Shown: positions 6,856 to 14,977, counted from the stretch's first letter. The stretch is 40,190 nucleotides of DNA from JAVKSM01 sp039583705 (GCA_039583705.1 JAVKSM010000012.1:1-40190); one strand, 5' to 3'. The notes: generated by a model from the sequence alone, not told the origin. Program-made: numbers and translations.

Positions 6856-8016
6856 CTAGAGCCCCATGGACCGGCCGATGAGCTCTTTCAGGATTTCGGT
6901 CGTGCCGCCATAGATGCGGGTGATGCGGGCGTCGACGTAGGCCCGGGCGATGGGGTACTCGGTCATGTAACCGTAGCCGCCGTGTAGCTGCAGGCAGCGG
7001 TCCAGCGCCCGGCCCTCCAACTCGGTGCACCACCACTTCGCCTTGGCGGCGTCCTCAGGTGTCAGCTCACCGGCGTCCAGTGCCCGCACGCAGCGGTCGA
7101 CGTAGGTCTGGGCGAGGTCGACCTCGGTGGCGATCTCAGCGAGGACGAAGCGGGAGTTCTGGAACGATCCGACAGGCTGGTCGAAGGCGCGGCGCCCCTT
7201 GACGTAGACGACGGTGCGCGCCAGCGCGGTGGCCGCGTCGGCCACCGCCGCGACGGCGATGGACAGCCGTTCCCTGGGCAGGTTGGTGACCAGGTGGGCG
7301 AACCCCCTACCCTCCTCGCCGAGCAGGTTGGCGACCGGCACCCGCACGTCGGTGAAGAACAGTTCGGCGGTGTCCTGGGCGTGCTGGCCGAGCTTGTCCA
7401 GGTTGCGGCCGCGCTCGAAGCCGGGCATTCCCCGTTCCAGGACGAGCAGGCTCATCCCCTTGTGCCGCTGCCTCGGGTCGGTCTTCACGGCCGTGACCAC
7501 CAGGTCGGCGTTGATGCCGTTGGTGATGAAGGTCTTGGACCCGTTGACGACGTAGTCGTCACCGTCGCGGCGGGCCGTGGTGGCCACCCCGGCCAGGTCG
7601 GAGCCGATGCCGGGCTCGGTCATCGCGATCGCTGTGATCAGCTCGCCGGCGGCGATGCCGGGCAGCCAGCGGGCCTTCTGCTCCTCGGTGGCCAGCGAGG
7701 TGAAGTAGGGCAGGCAGACGTCGTTGTGCAGCGTGAGGCCGAGCCCGGCGGCGGCAGCCCCGCCGCGCACGATCTCCTCGCCGATCACGACGTTGAACCG
7801 GAAGTCGCCCACCCCGCCGCCGCCGAGCTCCTCGGGGACCGACATGCCCAGGAAGCCGGCGGCCCCGGCCCTGGCGAACAGCTCTCGGGGCACGATCCCG
7901 GCCGCGTCCCACTCCGGCAGGTGCGGCACGACCTCCTTGTCGAGGAACCGGCGGAAGCTCCCCCGGAACGCCTCGTGTTCGGCCTCGAACAGGGTCCTGC
8001 GCACATCGGCGACCAT
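6856..8016 (-). CDS. Acyl-CoA dehydrogenase (long-chain/isovaleryl type active site)
   Basis: A 386-residue acyl-CoA dehydrogenase with AIAMTEPGIGSDLAGV, YVVNGSKTFITNG and a C-terminal GGYGYMTEYPIARAY. The usual catalytic-Glu position near the C-terminus is Gly here (IYGGTTEI), as in long-chain and isovaleryl-CoA dehydrogenases. In those the base comes from an earlier helix; candidates are the Glu residues in LAEIATEVDLAQ. It oxidises an acyl-CoA and passes electrons to ETF. The gene is divergent from the ABC exporter. A MocR fragment lies just beyond its stop. Confidence 0.92.
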   Translation of the reverse strand: MVADVRRTLFEAEHEAFRGSFRRFLDKEVVPHLPEWDAAGIVPRELFARAGAAGFLGMSVPEELGGGGVGDFRFNVVIGEEIVRGGAAAAGLGLTLHNDVCLPYFTSLATEEQKARWLPGIAAGELITAIAMTEPGIGSDLAGVATTARRDGDDYVVNGSKTFITNGINADLVVTAVKTDPRQRHKGMSLLVLERGMPGFERGRNLDKLGQHAQDTAELFFTDVRVPVANLLGEEGRGFAHLVTNLPRERLSIAVAAVADAATALARTVVYVKGRRAFDQPVGSFQNSRFVLAEIATEVDLAQTYVDRCVRALDAGELTPEDAAKAKWWCTELEGRALDRCLQLHGGYGYMTEYPIARAYVDARITRIYGGTTEILKELIGRSMGL

Positions 8017-8121
8017 AGGCCACTCTCGGGGGCCTGGGTTGGGCCCTTTCTGTCAGGTTGCCCGGTCTGGTGACGCTCGCCGCCAGAGGAGCAGTCGGTC
8101 GAAACTGTCGGTGGCGGTAGG

Positions 8122-8134
8122 TAGCGTCGCCGGC
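8122..8134 (+). promoter_or_regulatory. Leaderless promoter -10 (TAGCGT, 7 bases before GTG)
   Basis: TAGCGT at 8122-8127 is followed by 7 bases and the GTG start of the ABC ATPase gene. No ribosome binding site is seen. Confidence 0.55.
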
Positions 8135-9166
8135 GTGACGGAACAGACGGGCCCTGCGATCCTCGTCGAGGGCATGACCAAGTCCTTCGGTCGGGTACAG
8201 GCACTTCGGGGGATCGATCTCGCGGTTCCCCGCGGCACCGTGCTCGGCCTGCTCGGTCCCAACGGCGCAGGCAAGACGACGGCGGTGCGGATCCTCACCA
8301 CCCTGCTTCGCCCGGACGCGGGGCGGGTGGTCATCGAGGGCCGCGACGTGCTGCGTGAGCCCGCGGCGGTGCGCCGCCTCATCGGTCTGGCGGGGCAGTC
8401 CGCCGCGATCCAGGACGAGCTCACCGGCCGGGAGAACCTCGAGATCATCGGGCGGCTCCACCACCTGGGCCGGGCTCGGGCGCGGCGGCGCGCGGGGGAG
8501 CTGTTGGAACGCTTCGACCTCGTCGACGCGGCCGATCGGCCGGCCAAGACCTATTCCGGCGGCATGGCGCGCCGGCTCGACCTGGCGGCCAGCCTGGTCG
8601 GCGATCCGGCCATGCTCTTCCTCGACGAGCCGACGACCGGGCTCGACCCGAGAGGTCGGATCGGCATGTGGGAGGTGATCCGGGACTTGGTGTCCGCGGG
8701 CACGACACTGCTGCTGACGACCCAGTACCTCGACGAGGCCGACGAGCTGGCCGACGAGATCGTCGTCCTCGACCACGGCCTGGTGATCGCCGCCGGCACC
8801 GCCGAGCAGCTCAAGGACCGGGTCGGCGGTGACGTGCTGGAATTCGTCGTCACCGACCAGGCGCGGCTGGACATGGCGGCGCAGGCGATGTCGGGGCTGG
8901 CCGACGCGGAACCGCAGGTGGACCGCGAGGCCAGCCGGGTCAGGTTCGGCGTCGGCGGTCGGGGCTCGCAGGCCCTCGTCGAGGTGGTCCGTCGGCTGGA
9001 CGCGGCCGACGTGGCAACCGACGGGATGGCGGTACGCCGTCCTTCGCTCGACGACGTGTTCCTCACGCTCACCGGGCACGTCGCCCTCGACGAGGACACC
9101 GGGCCGGTGCCGGCGGGTCGGCACGGCCGAGGCGGCCGGCCGGCACGAGCCGGATCGGAGGGCTGA
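8135..9166 (+). CDS. DrrA-like ABC transporter ATP-binding protein
   Basis: 343 residues from the GTG at 8135; a longer open frame upstream is not supported, because this start carries the leaderless -10. Walker A is GPNGAGKTT (residues 41-49), the ABC signature is YSGGMARRLDLA, Walker B is MLFLDEPTTGLD, and the H-loop region contains LLLTTQYLDEADELAD, typical of daunorubicin-resistance (DrrA) ATPases. The roughly 100-residue C-terminal extension with RRPSLDDVFLTLTG is also DrrA-like. It powers export with the membrane protein encoded 3 bases downstream. The exported compound is unknown. Confidence 0.93.
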   Translation: MTEQTGPAILVEGMTKSFGRVQALRGIDLAVPRGTVLGLLGPNGAGKTTAVRILTTLLRPDAGRVVIEGRDVLREPAAVRRLIGLAGQSAAIQDELTGRENLEIIGRLHHLGRARARRRAGELLERFDLVDAADRPAKTYSGGMARRLDLAASLVGDPAMLFLDEPTTGLDPRGRIGMWEVIRDLVSAGTTLLLTTQYLDEADELADEIVVLDHGLVIAAGTAEQLKDRVGGDVLEFVVTDQARLDMAAQAMSGLADAEPQVDREASRVRFGVGGRGSQALVEVVRRLDAADVATDGMAVRRPSLDDVFLTLTGHVALDEDTGPVPAGRHGRGGRPARAGSEG

Positions 9167-9169
9167 GCG

Positions 9170-9982
9170 ATGGCGACGATGACAGCGACGCTGCGGGCGC
9201 CTGCGCTCGGTGTGGGCCAGCGGGTGGGCGAGGCGGTCGCCGACACCCTGGTCATCACCCGCCTGGACCTCACGGTGTGGTTCCGCACGCCCGCGTACCT
9301 GGTGTTCACCGTCGCGCAGCCGGTGATGTTCGTGCTGCTGTTCCGCTACGTGTTCGGCGGGGCGATCCAGGTCGGGAACCCCGGCGGCTATGTCGACTTC
9401 CTCATGCCGGGGATCATCGGCCAGAACGCCGGGTTCGCCTCGGCGGGCACCGCGATCGCGCTTGCGGCAGCGCTGCGCAAGGGAGTGATCGACCGCTACC
9501 GCTCGATGCCGATCGCGCGGTCGGCCTACCTCGGCGGGCGGCTGGTGTCGGACACGCTGCGGATGATCGTCACGATCGGTGTGCTCATCGCGGTGGGCTA
9601 CGCGGTCGGGTTCCGGTTCTCCGACGGGGCAGCCGCCGCGGTGGCCATGGTCGGGGTGGCGGCGCTGTTCGGCCTGACGATGTGCTGCGTGTCGGCGTTC
9701 ATCGGGCTCGCGATCAAGGACGAGGAGTCGGTACAGGCCTTCGGGCTGATCTGGCTGTTCCCGCTCACCTTCATCAGCTCGGCCTTCGTGCCGATCCGGT
9801 CGATGCCGGGCTGGCTGCAGGCCTTCGCGAACAACCAGCCGGTGACGCTGGTGATCGACACGATGCGGTCGCTGGCGCTGGGCGGCCCGGTCGCCAGCCC
9901 ACTGTGGAAGGCGCTGGTCTGGCTCGCCGGCATCCTGCTGGTGTTCGCGCCGCTGGCCGTCCGCAGCTACCGCCGCGCCTGA
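9170..9982 (+). CDS. DrrB-like ABC-2 type transporter permease
   Basis: A 270-residue membrane protein starting 3 bases after the ATPase stop. It has about six hydrophobic segments. The ABC-2 pattern is clear: an N-terminal amphipathic stretch before AYLVFTVAQPVMFVLLF, a central FLMPGIIGQNAGFAS, and a late FPLTFISSAFVPIRSMPGWL followed by NNQPVTLVIDTMR. The latter is characteristic of daunorubicin-type permeases. It forms the transmembrane pore of an exporter, probably as a homodimer with two ATPase subunits. The role could be drug, lipid or natural-product export; no biosynthetic cluster is adjacent. Confidence 0.92.
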   Translation: MATMTATLRAPALGVGQRVGEAVADTLVITRLDLTVWFRTPAYLVFTVAQPVMFVLLFRYVFGGAIQVGNPGGYVDFLMPGIIGQNAGFASAGTAIALAAALRKGVIDRYRSMPIARSAYLGGRLVSDTLRMIVTIGVLIAVGYAVGFRFSDGAAAAVAMVGVAALFGLTMCCVSAFIGLAIKDEESVQAFGLIWLFPLTFISSAFVPIRSMPGWLQAFANNQPVTLVIDTMRSLALGGPVASPLWKALVWLAGILLVFAPLAVRSYRRA

Positions 9983-9993
9983 CCCGGGCGGCC

Positions 9994-10043
9994 GGGGGAG
10001 GCGCTGCCGGGCGCGGCCAGTCGGGGAGGCGCAGCCGGCGCGG
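9994..10043. repeat. Imperfect GC-rich direct repeat between permease and reductase genes
   Basis: Two related copies of about 22 bases (9994-10016 and 10022-10043), each containing GGGGAGGCGC and GCCGG..GCGCGG. They fill most of the 85-base gap. No function can be assigned. Confidence 0.45.
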
Positions 10044-10067
10044 GCGGTGGGTGGTAGACCAATCGCC

Positions 10068-10802
10068 ATGCGACTACTCGCCGGCCGTGGTGCCGTGGTC
10101 ACCGGCGCCGCGCGGGGCATCGGCCTGGCCATCGCCACGCGCTTCGCCGAGCAGGGAGCCGCGGTGCTGCTCGGTGACCTGGACGGCACGGCGGTCGAGA
10201 AGGCGGCCGCCGCGCTGCCCGGGCGCGCTGTCGGCATGCGGTGCGACGTCACCGCCGAGGATGACGTGACGGCGCTGGTCCAGCGTGCCGTCGCCGAGTT
10301 CGGCGGGCTGGACGTGATGGTCAACAACGCCGGGATCACCCGGGACGCGACAATACGCAGGATGACCCTGGCGGACTTCCGCGCCGTCCTCGACGTCCAC
10401 CTGGTCGGGGCATGGCTCGGGACCAAGGCGGCGGCCGCCATCATGCGGGAGCACGGCCACGGCTCGATCATCATGATCTCGTCGATATCCGGCAAGGTCG
10501 GCAACGCCGGGCAGACCAACTACAGCGCTGCCAAGGCCGGCGTGGTCGGGCTGACCAAGGCTGCCGCCAAGGAACTCGCCCACCTCGGCGTCCGGGTCAA
10601 CGCCATCCAACCGGGGCTGGTCCATACCGCGATGACCGAGGCGATGCGGGAGGACATCTTTGCCGCCAGGGTCGCCGAGATCCCGCTGGGACGGGCCGGG
10701 GAGCCCTCCGACATCGCCGACGTCGCGTTGTTCCTGGCCAGCGACCTGTCCGGATACATGACAGGTACCGTGCTGGAGGTCACCGGCGGGCGCCACATGT
10801 GA
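10068..10802 (+). CDS. SDR family 3-oxoacyl-ACP/CoA reductase (FabG-like)
   Basis: 244 residues starting at the ATG at 10068; an upstream in-frame extension is not supported. The classical short-chain dehydrogenase signatures are present: TGAARGIG (residues 12-19) for NADP(H), NNAG (86-89), and the catalytic Ser139, Tyr152 and Lys156 in YSAAK. The C-terminal FLASDLSGYMTGTVLEVTGG is typical of FabG. It reduces a 3-ketoacyl thioester to 3-hydroxyacyl. The MaoC hydratase gene follows 8 bases later, so the pair could interconvert 3-oxo, 3-hydroxy and enoyl thioesters. This is probably a secondary FabG, not the essential one, since no FAS-II genes are near. Confidence 0.93.
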   Translation: MRLLAGRGAVVTGAARGIGLAIATRFAEQGAAVLLGDLDGTAVEKAAAALPGRAVGMRCDVTAEDDVTALVQRAVAEFGGLDVMVNNAGITRDATIRRMTLADFRAVLDVHLVGAWLGTKAAAAIMREHGHGSIIMISSISGKVGNAGQTNYSAAKAGVVGLTKAAAKELAHLGVRVNAIQPGLVHTAMTEAMREDIFAARVAEIPLGRAGEPSDIADVALFLASDLSGYMTGTVLEVTGGRHM

Positions 10803-10810
10803 GGAGCGAC

Positions 10811-11263
10811 ATGAGGACCTTCGCCAGCGTCGAGGAGCTACGGGCCGCCCAGGGCGAGCACCTCGGGACCAGCGACTGGCTGACGCTGGACCAGGATCGG
10901 GTCAACCGCTTCGCCGAAGCCACCGGCGACCACCAGTGGATCCACGTCGACGAGGAGAAGGCGAAGGACGGCCCCTTCGGCCGCACCATCGCCCACGGCT
11001 TCCTCACGCTGTCGCTGGTGCCGGTGTTCGGCTGGCAGGCATTCCGGCTCGAGAACGTCAAGATGACGATCAACTACGGGCTCAACAGGGTGCGGTTCAT
11101 CTCGCCGGTGCCGGTGGGCAGTCGGGTGCGGGGCAGCTTCGAGCTCACCGAGGTCACCGATGTCGACCGGGGCGTGCAGGTGGTCAACAAGGTGACCGTG
11201 GAGGTCGAGGGCTCGGAGCGGCCGGCGTGCGTGGCCGAGAGCCTGCTGCGCCACTACCTCTGA
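10811..11263 (+). CDS. MaoC-like (R)-specific enoyl-CoA hydratase
   Basis: A 150-residue single hot-dog protein starting 8 bases after the reductase stop, with GGAG upstream of the ATG. The hydratase-2 motif is clear: FAEATGDHQWIHVD (Asp and His catalytic) and then GPFGRTIAHGFLTLSL. It hydrates trans-2-enoyl-CoA to the (R)-3-hydroxyacyl form. Together with the upstream SDR it forms a compact two-gene operon for 3-hydroxyacyl thioester metabolism. Confidence 0.93.
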   Translation: MRTFASVEELRAAQGEHLGTSDWLTLDQDRVNRFAEATGDHQWIHVDEEKAKDGPFGRTIAHGFLTLSLVPVFGWQAFRLENVKMTINYGLNRVRFISPVPVGSRVRGSFELTEVTDVDRGVQVVNKVTVEVEGSERPACVAESLLRHYL

Positions 11264-11301
11264 GCACGCAGTGACAGCGCCCGAGCATGCAGTGACGGCG
11301 C
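11262..11301. repeat. Two tandem 19-base imperfect repeats
   Basis: GAGCACGCAGTGACAGCGC (11262-11280) and GAGCATGCAGTGACGGCGC (11283-11301) differ at two positions. They begin at the stop codon of the hydratase gene. They may belong to an interspersed intergenic repeat family; this cannot be judged from one window. Confidence 0.55.
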
Positions 11302-11313
11302 GATCCCCGGGGG

Positions 11314-11354
11314 ACGTATCGGGCACGTATCCGGCGTCGTTCCCCGGACGTATC
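11314..11354. promoter_or_regulatory. Three phased ACGTATC direct repeats
   Basis: ACGTATC occurs at 11314-11320, 11325-11331 and 11348-11354. The starts are 11 and 23 bases apart, close to one and two helical turns, so all lie on one DNA face. The site is upstream of the small gene at 11501. A regulator binding site is a reasonable inference. Confidence 0.4.
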
Positions 11355-11500
11355 TGCGGCGAACGCGGGGCCTCCTTGAGATGCGCGGTCTGTATGAGAT
11401 GGAGGTCGGTGACGGGTTAACGGAACCAGCCGGCGCACCGAATACCAGCGGTGACGGCTCGGCCACCGGGTCGTCACCCGTCGAGCCGAGGAGCAGTACC

Positions 11501-11749
11501 GTGTCCAGCCTGTTGGGGAGCCCGAGCCGTCGCGATCTGGCCCTGCTGCGAGCGGTGGCGGCCGGCCGGTGTGAGCTGTCCCGGCGCGGCGGCCTGGTGC
11601 TCTTCGTCGACGGCCGCTGCTGCTGCGACCAGTCCGCCGCCCACCGCCTGACCCGGGAGGGCTTCATCGCCCTGGAGCGGAAAGTCGCCAGCGACCGGGT
11701 ACCTGCCGAGCTCACCCCCGCCGGGCGGGCCCTACTCGCCGTCGCCTGA
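11501..11749 (+). CDS. Small winged-helix-like hypothetical protein
   Basis: An open frame extends upstream to 11381, but the GTG at 11501 has GAGGAG 8 bases before it and gives a compact 82-residue protein. The pattern DLALLRAVAAGRCEL, then VDGRCCCDQSAAHRL, then GFIALE and LTPAGRALL resembles a MarR-style winged-helix fragment (recognition helix, wing, then the common LTPAGR element). It carries three consecutive cysteines. I do not recognise a specific family; a small redox- or metal-sensitive DNA-binding protein is possible but speculative. Confidence 0.6.
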   Translation: MSSLLGSPSRRDLALLRAVAAGRCELSRRGGLVLFVDGRCCCDQSAAHRLTREGFIALERKVASDRVPAELTPAGRALLAVA

Positions 11750-11791
11750 CTCTCGCCCCAGCCCCGCGCCGGGTTTCGGCCGGTGACGGGC

Positions 11792-12610
11792 TCAGCCGGT
11801 GACGGCGTCGAGCGCCGGGAGGTAGCCGGAGCGGTAGCCGACCGCCGTGGGGTGGTAGTTCTCGGTGGCCGGTGGCACCGTCGGCGGGTTGATCCAGGGG
11901 TCGGCCGAGCAGACGCCGTGCCCGGCGAAGGCGCCGCGCACGTCGACGAATGCGAAGCCGTGGTAGTCCGCCACCGTGCGGATCACCTCGTCAAGCACGT
12001 CCGCACCCTGGTTGAGCACGCTCCGGCGGGCCTCGTCGGGCACGAACGGCTGGGAGCAGGTGGCGGTGGAGGTGTCGAACAGCCGTGGGTAGCCGAGCAC
12101 GACGACCTTCGCTTTCGGAGCTTTCGCCCGAATTGCGTCGTAGGTGGTGTTGAGCTCCTGGGACAGCCCGAATACCGCGAACACCTCCGCCCCGTGCACG
12201 ACCGCAGCGCACTCCTCGTCGGTCGGTGCGATCGTGCAGTTCGTCACCACCGGGGCGAAACCGACGTCGTTGCCTCCGATCGTGACCGTCACCAGGTCGG
12301 CGTTCGGGCTCAGCGCCGGAATCTGCGTGGCGAGCAGGTCGGTGGTCTTGGCGCCGGAACAGGCGAGCAGGTCGAAGCTGGCGACAGCATGTGTCGAGCG
12401 CCACAGCGCCGGGTAGCCCCGGGAGCTGCGCAGGCAGTTCGCGCCGAGGTCATAGGGCGGCGCACCCACGCCCGTGGCGTAGGAATCGCCGAGCGCGCTG
12501 TAGGTGACAGGTGGGGCCGAGTGGCTGACCGGGGTGGCCGCGCCGGCCAGCGACGGCACGCCCAGCAGCGCGGCGGCGAGGGTGACGACGGCCACGAGCA
12601 CCCGACGCAT
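11792..12610 (-). CDS. Secreted SGNH/GDSL-family esterase
   Basis: The chosen ATG at 12608-12610 has GGAGG 7 bases upstream and starts directly with a Sec signal peptide, MRRVLVAVVTLAAALLGVPS, cleaved near AGAA, giving 272 residues in all. SGNH blocks are visible: SALGDSYATGVG (nucleophile Ser), IGGNDVGF (Gly/Asn oxyanion hole) and the late NYHPTAVGY (catalytic His). Paired cysteines suggest disulfides in the exported protein. It probably hydrolyses ester bonds of lipids or polymers outside the cell. It is monocistronic. Confidence 0.9.
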   Translation of the reverse strand: MRRVLVAVVTLAAALLGVPSLAGAATPVSHSAPPVTYSALGDSYATGVGAPPYDLGANCLRSSRGYPALWRSTHAVASFDLLACSGAKTTDLLATQIPALSPNADLVTVTIGGNDVGFAPVVTNCTIAPTDEECAAVVHGAEVFAVFGLSQELNTTYDAIRAKAPKAKVVVLGYPRLFDTSTATCSQPFVPDEARRSVLNQGADVLDEVIRTVADYHGFAFVDVRGAFAGHGVCSADPWINPPTVPPATENYHPTAVGYRSGYLPALDAVTG

Positions 12611-12731
12611 TGACAACCTCCGAGGATCAGACCCCGACATCCGCCACCGCTGCGACTGCACCCGGCGGTTGATCAGATCACACGCTGCGGTACCCCGTAA
12701 ATGCCCGGGTCCGGTGACGCCGGATGACGGG

Positions 12732-12983
12732 TCAGCCGCGCAGCGGGGCGCCGTTCAGCGGCTGCTGCTCCGGTGGCGCCGGGCGCGGCGAGGGTACCAG
12801 AAGGTCTCCTCGGGCGAGGCAGCCGCCGCGCAGCTCGACCCCGTGTCCGGTGTAGACGTAGCGCCCCGGGTCTTCACACCCGGCCTTCGATACCGTCACC
12901 ACCGCGGCGCCGGTGAGCGCGGCCGCCACCGCGAGCGTGGCCACGAACGGCAGTAGCCCGGCGCCGCGCCCCATCCGCGTCAT
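12732..12983 (-). CDS. Small single-pass membrane or exported protein, unknown function
   Basis: The start at 12981-12983 is preceded by GGGGAGG, giving 83 residues; longer frames upstream are not supported. There is one hydrophobic helix (LLPFVATLAVAAALTGAAVV), then an exposed segment with Cys in KAGCEDPGRYVYTG and RGGCLARGD, and a Pro-rich tail. The two cysteines could form a disulfide outside the membrane. It is divergent from the threonine dehydratase gene. I do not recognise the family. Confidence 0.65.
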   Translation of the reverse strand: MTRMGRGAGLLPFVATLAVAAALTGAAVVTVSKAGCEDPGRYVYTGHGVELRGGCLARGDLLVPSPRPAPPEQQPLNGAPLRG

Positions 12984-13080
12984 CCGACCTCCCCGGCGCC
13001 GGTAGTGATCTGCCGGGAGGCTACCCCGCCGGTCCCGGACCCGCCGGTGGGGAGCGTCTCCGATGGCAGGATGAGGCACC

Positions 13081-14289
13081 GTGGAACTGGTGTCGCTGGA
13101 GCGGATCAGGCAGGCCGATCGGCTGCTGGTCGGTGTGGTGCGCCGGACCCCGATGGAGCTCTCCCGGGTGCTCGGGCGCCGGTGCGGCGGCCCGGTGTAC
13201 CTCAAGTGCGAGAACCTGCAACGCACCGGGTCGTTCAAGATCCGCGGCGCCTACCTGCGCATCGCCGGGCTCAGCGCCGAGGAGCGGGCGCGGGGCGTGG
13301 TCGCGGCGAGCGCCGGCAACCATGCCCAGGGGGTCGCGCTCGCGGCACACCTGCTGGGTGCCAAGGCGACCGTCTTCATGCCGGTGGGGGCGCCGCTGCC
13401 CAAGCTCGCCGCCACCCGCGGCTACGGCGCCGAGGTCCACCTGGTGGGCGACGTCGTCGACGAGAGCATGGCCGCCGCGCTGAGCTTCGCCGAGGACACC
13501 GGCGCCGTGTTCATCCACCCCTTCGACCACGTCGACGTCATCGCCGGGCAGGGCAGCGTCGGGCTGGAGATCTGCGAAGCCGTGCCCGACGTGCGCACGG
13601 TCGTGGTGGCCACCGGCGGCGGCGGCCTGGTGTCGGGTGTCGCGGCGGCGGTCAAGGGACTGGCGCCGGACGTGCGTGTGGTCGGGGTGCAGGCAGCGGC
13701 GGCGGCTGCGTGGCCGGGCTCGCTGGCTGCCGGGTTGCCGACGGCACTGGGAATGATGGCGACGATGGCCGACGGGATCGCCGTCGGCTGCCCAGGCCCC
13801 GTCACCTTCGCGCACGTCCGCGCCCTGGTGGACGAGATCATCACAGTGTCGGAGGAGTCGCTGTCGCGGGCGCTGCTGCTGTGCCTGGAGCGGGCCAAGC
13901 TCGTCGTCGAGCCCGCTGGGGCAGCCGGGGTCGCGGCGGTGCTGGACCAGCCGGAGCGGTTCCACCCGCCGGTGGTGTGCGTGCTCTCGGGCGGCAACAT
14001 CGACCCCCTGCTGCTCATGCACGTCGTCCAGCACGGCATGGCCTCGGGCGGGCGCTACCTGTCGCTGCGGGTCCGGCTGGCCGACCGGCCGGGGTCGCTG
14101 GCCGGACTGCTCGCGCTGGTCGGGAAGCTCGGCGGCAACGTCGTGGACGTCGAGCACTCGCGGGTGACCGGGGCCTTGGCGCTGGGCGAGGTCGAGGTGG
14201 CGCTGAACCTGGAGACCCGGGGGCCGGAGCACTGCCGGGCGGTGGTCGACGCCCTGCGCCACGCCGGCCACGTGGTCACCCCCTCTTGA
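13081..14289 (+). CDS. ilvA: Threonine dehydratase (threonine ammonia-lyase) with ACT-like tail
   Basis: A 402-residue fold-type II PLP enzyme. The PLP lysine is Lys53 in GSFKIRGAY. SAGNHAQG binds the substrate carboxylate, GGGGLVSG binds the PLP phosphate, and SGGNID is present near the end of the catalytic part. Residues about 325-400 form a short ACT-like regulatory domain (YLSLRVRLADRPGSLAGLL). It deaminates threonine to 2-oxobutyrate for isoleucine synthesis or catabolism. The length and single ACT resemble the short, catabolic-like forms common in actinobacteria. CAGGAT lies 8 bases before the GTG start, suggesting a leaderless transcript. Confidence 0.92.
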   Translation: MELVSLERIRQADRLLVGVVRRTPMELSRVLGRRCGGPVYLKCENLQRTGSFKIRGAYLRIAGLSAEERARGVVAASAGNHAQGVALAAHLLGAKATVFMPVGAPLPKLAATRGYGAEVHLVGDVVDESMAAALSFAEDTGAVFIHPFDHVDVIAGQGSVGLEICEAVPDVRTVVVATGGGGLVSGVAAAVKGLAPDVRVVGVQAAAAAAWPGSLAAGLPTALGMMATMADGIAVGCPGPVTFAHVRALVDEIITVSEESLSRALLLCLERAKLVVEPAGAAGVAAVLDQPERFHPPVVCVLSGGNIDPLLLMHVVQHGMASGGRYLSLRVRLADRPGSLAGLLALVGKLGGNVVDVEHSRVTGALALGEVEVALNLETRGPEHCRAVVDALRHAGHVVTPS

Positions 14290-14327
14290 CCCGGACCACG
14301 CCACGGCGCCCGCGGCCTGCGGTGGCG

Positions 14328-14816
14328 TCAGCAGTGGAAGGGTTCGGCGGAGATCAGCGTGACTTTCATCGTGCCGCCGTCCGGCAACTCGTACTCTCGG
14401 GTCTCGCCGTCCTTGGCGCCGAGGATCGCCTTGCCCAGCGGCGAGTGCGGGGAGTAGACCTCGAGGTCGCCGTGGGTGCCCTCCTCGCGGGAACCGAGCA
14501 GGAACGTCTCGGTCTCGTCCTCGCCCTCGTAGCGCACGATGACGACTGTGCCCGGTTGCGCCACCCCGGACTCGCTGGGCGCCTGGCCGACCTGGGCGGT
14601 GCGCAGCAGCTCCTGGAGCTGGCGGATCCGCGCCTCCTGCTGGCCCTGCTCCTCCCGCGCGGCATGGTATCCGCCGTTCTCCCGCAGGTCGCCCTCCTCC
14701 CGACGGGCGTTGATCTCTGCCGCGACGACCGGACGGTTGGCGATCAGCGCGTCCAGCTCGTGCTTGAGCCGGTCGTACGCCTCCTGGGTCAGCCAGGTCA
14801 CCTGGGGCTGCGTCAC
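14328..14816 (-). CDS. greA: Transcription elongation factor GreA
   Basis: The GTG at 14814-14816 has GGAGGAG 8 bases upstream and gives 162 residues, normal for GreA. The N-terminal antiparallel coiled coil carries the acidic tip REEGDLRENGGYHAA, which enters the RNA polymerase secondary channel to stimulate cleavage of backtracked RNA. The C-terminal FKBP-like domain has YSPHSPLGKAILGAKDGE. It is divergent from mca, the same arrangement as Rv1080c in M. tuberculosis. The 5' leader contains a strong terminator-like hairpin (see 14911-14940), which may attenuate expression. Confidence 0.95.
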   Translation of the reverse strand: MTQPQVTWLTQEAYDRLKHELDALIANRPVVAAEINARREEGDLRENGGYHAAREEQGQQEARIRQLQELLRTAQVGQAPSESGVAQPGTVVIVRYEGEDETETFLLGSREEGTHGDLEVYSPHSPLGKAILGAKDGETREYELPDGGTMKVTLISAEPFHC

Positions 14817-14910
14817 GGTCGTCACTCCTCCGGCGGTCCGGGCCCCGCGGTCGCGGGGTCGGGTCTGGCGCCTGGTTCCCGGTGCCCGGGGAACTGCTGC
14901 CCCGAGACGG

Positions 14911-14940
14911 AAAAACACGGCCCGACGCCCGGGGCCGTGT
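14911..14940 (-). terminator. Intrinsic terminator in the greA 5' leader
   Basis: On the minus strand ACACGGCCC (14940-14932), an 8-base loop and GGGCCGTGT (14923-14915) form a perfect 9-base-pair stem ending in a run of five T (14915-14911). It lies about 95 bases before the greA start, and no minus-strand gene lies immediately upstream to terminate. It may be an attenuator that releases a short leader RNA. Confidence 0.65.
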
Positions 14941-14977
14941 CCACCCACGGTAACACGGGCCGCGCCACCCGTCGCGG

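Noticed and set aside
7559..10519. A 986-codon minus-strand open frame
   Set aside because: It runs antisense through the ABC transporter genes and out of frame through the acyl-CoA dehydrogenase; composition typical of third-position GC shadows.
8135..11263. Biosynthetic gene cluster (ABC exporter with reductase and hydratase)
   Set aside because: No synthase, tailoring or resistance core genes are present; two small operons of primary-type lipid enzymes explain it.
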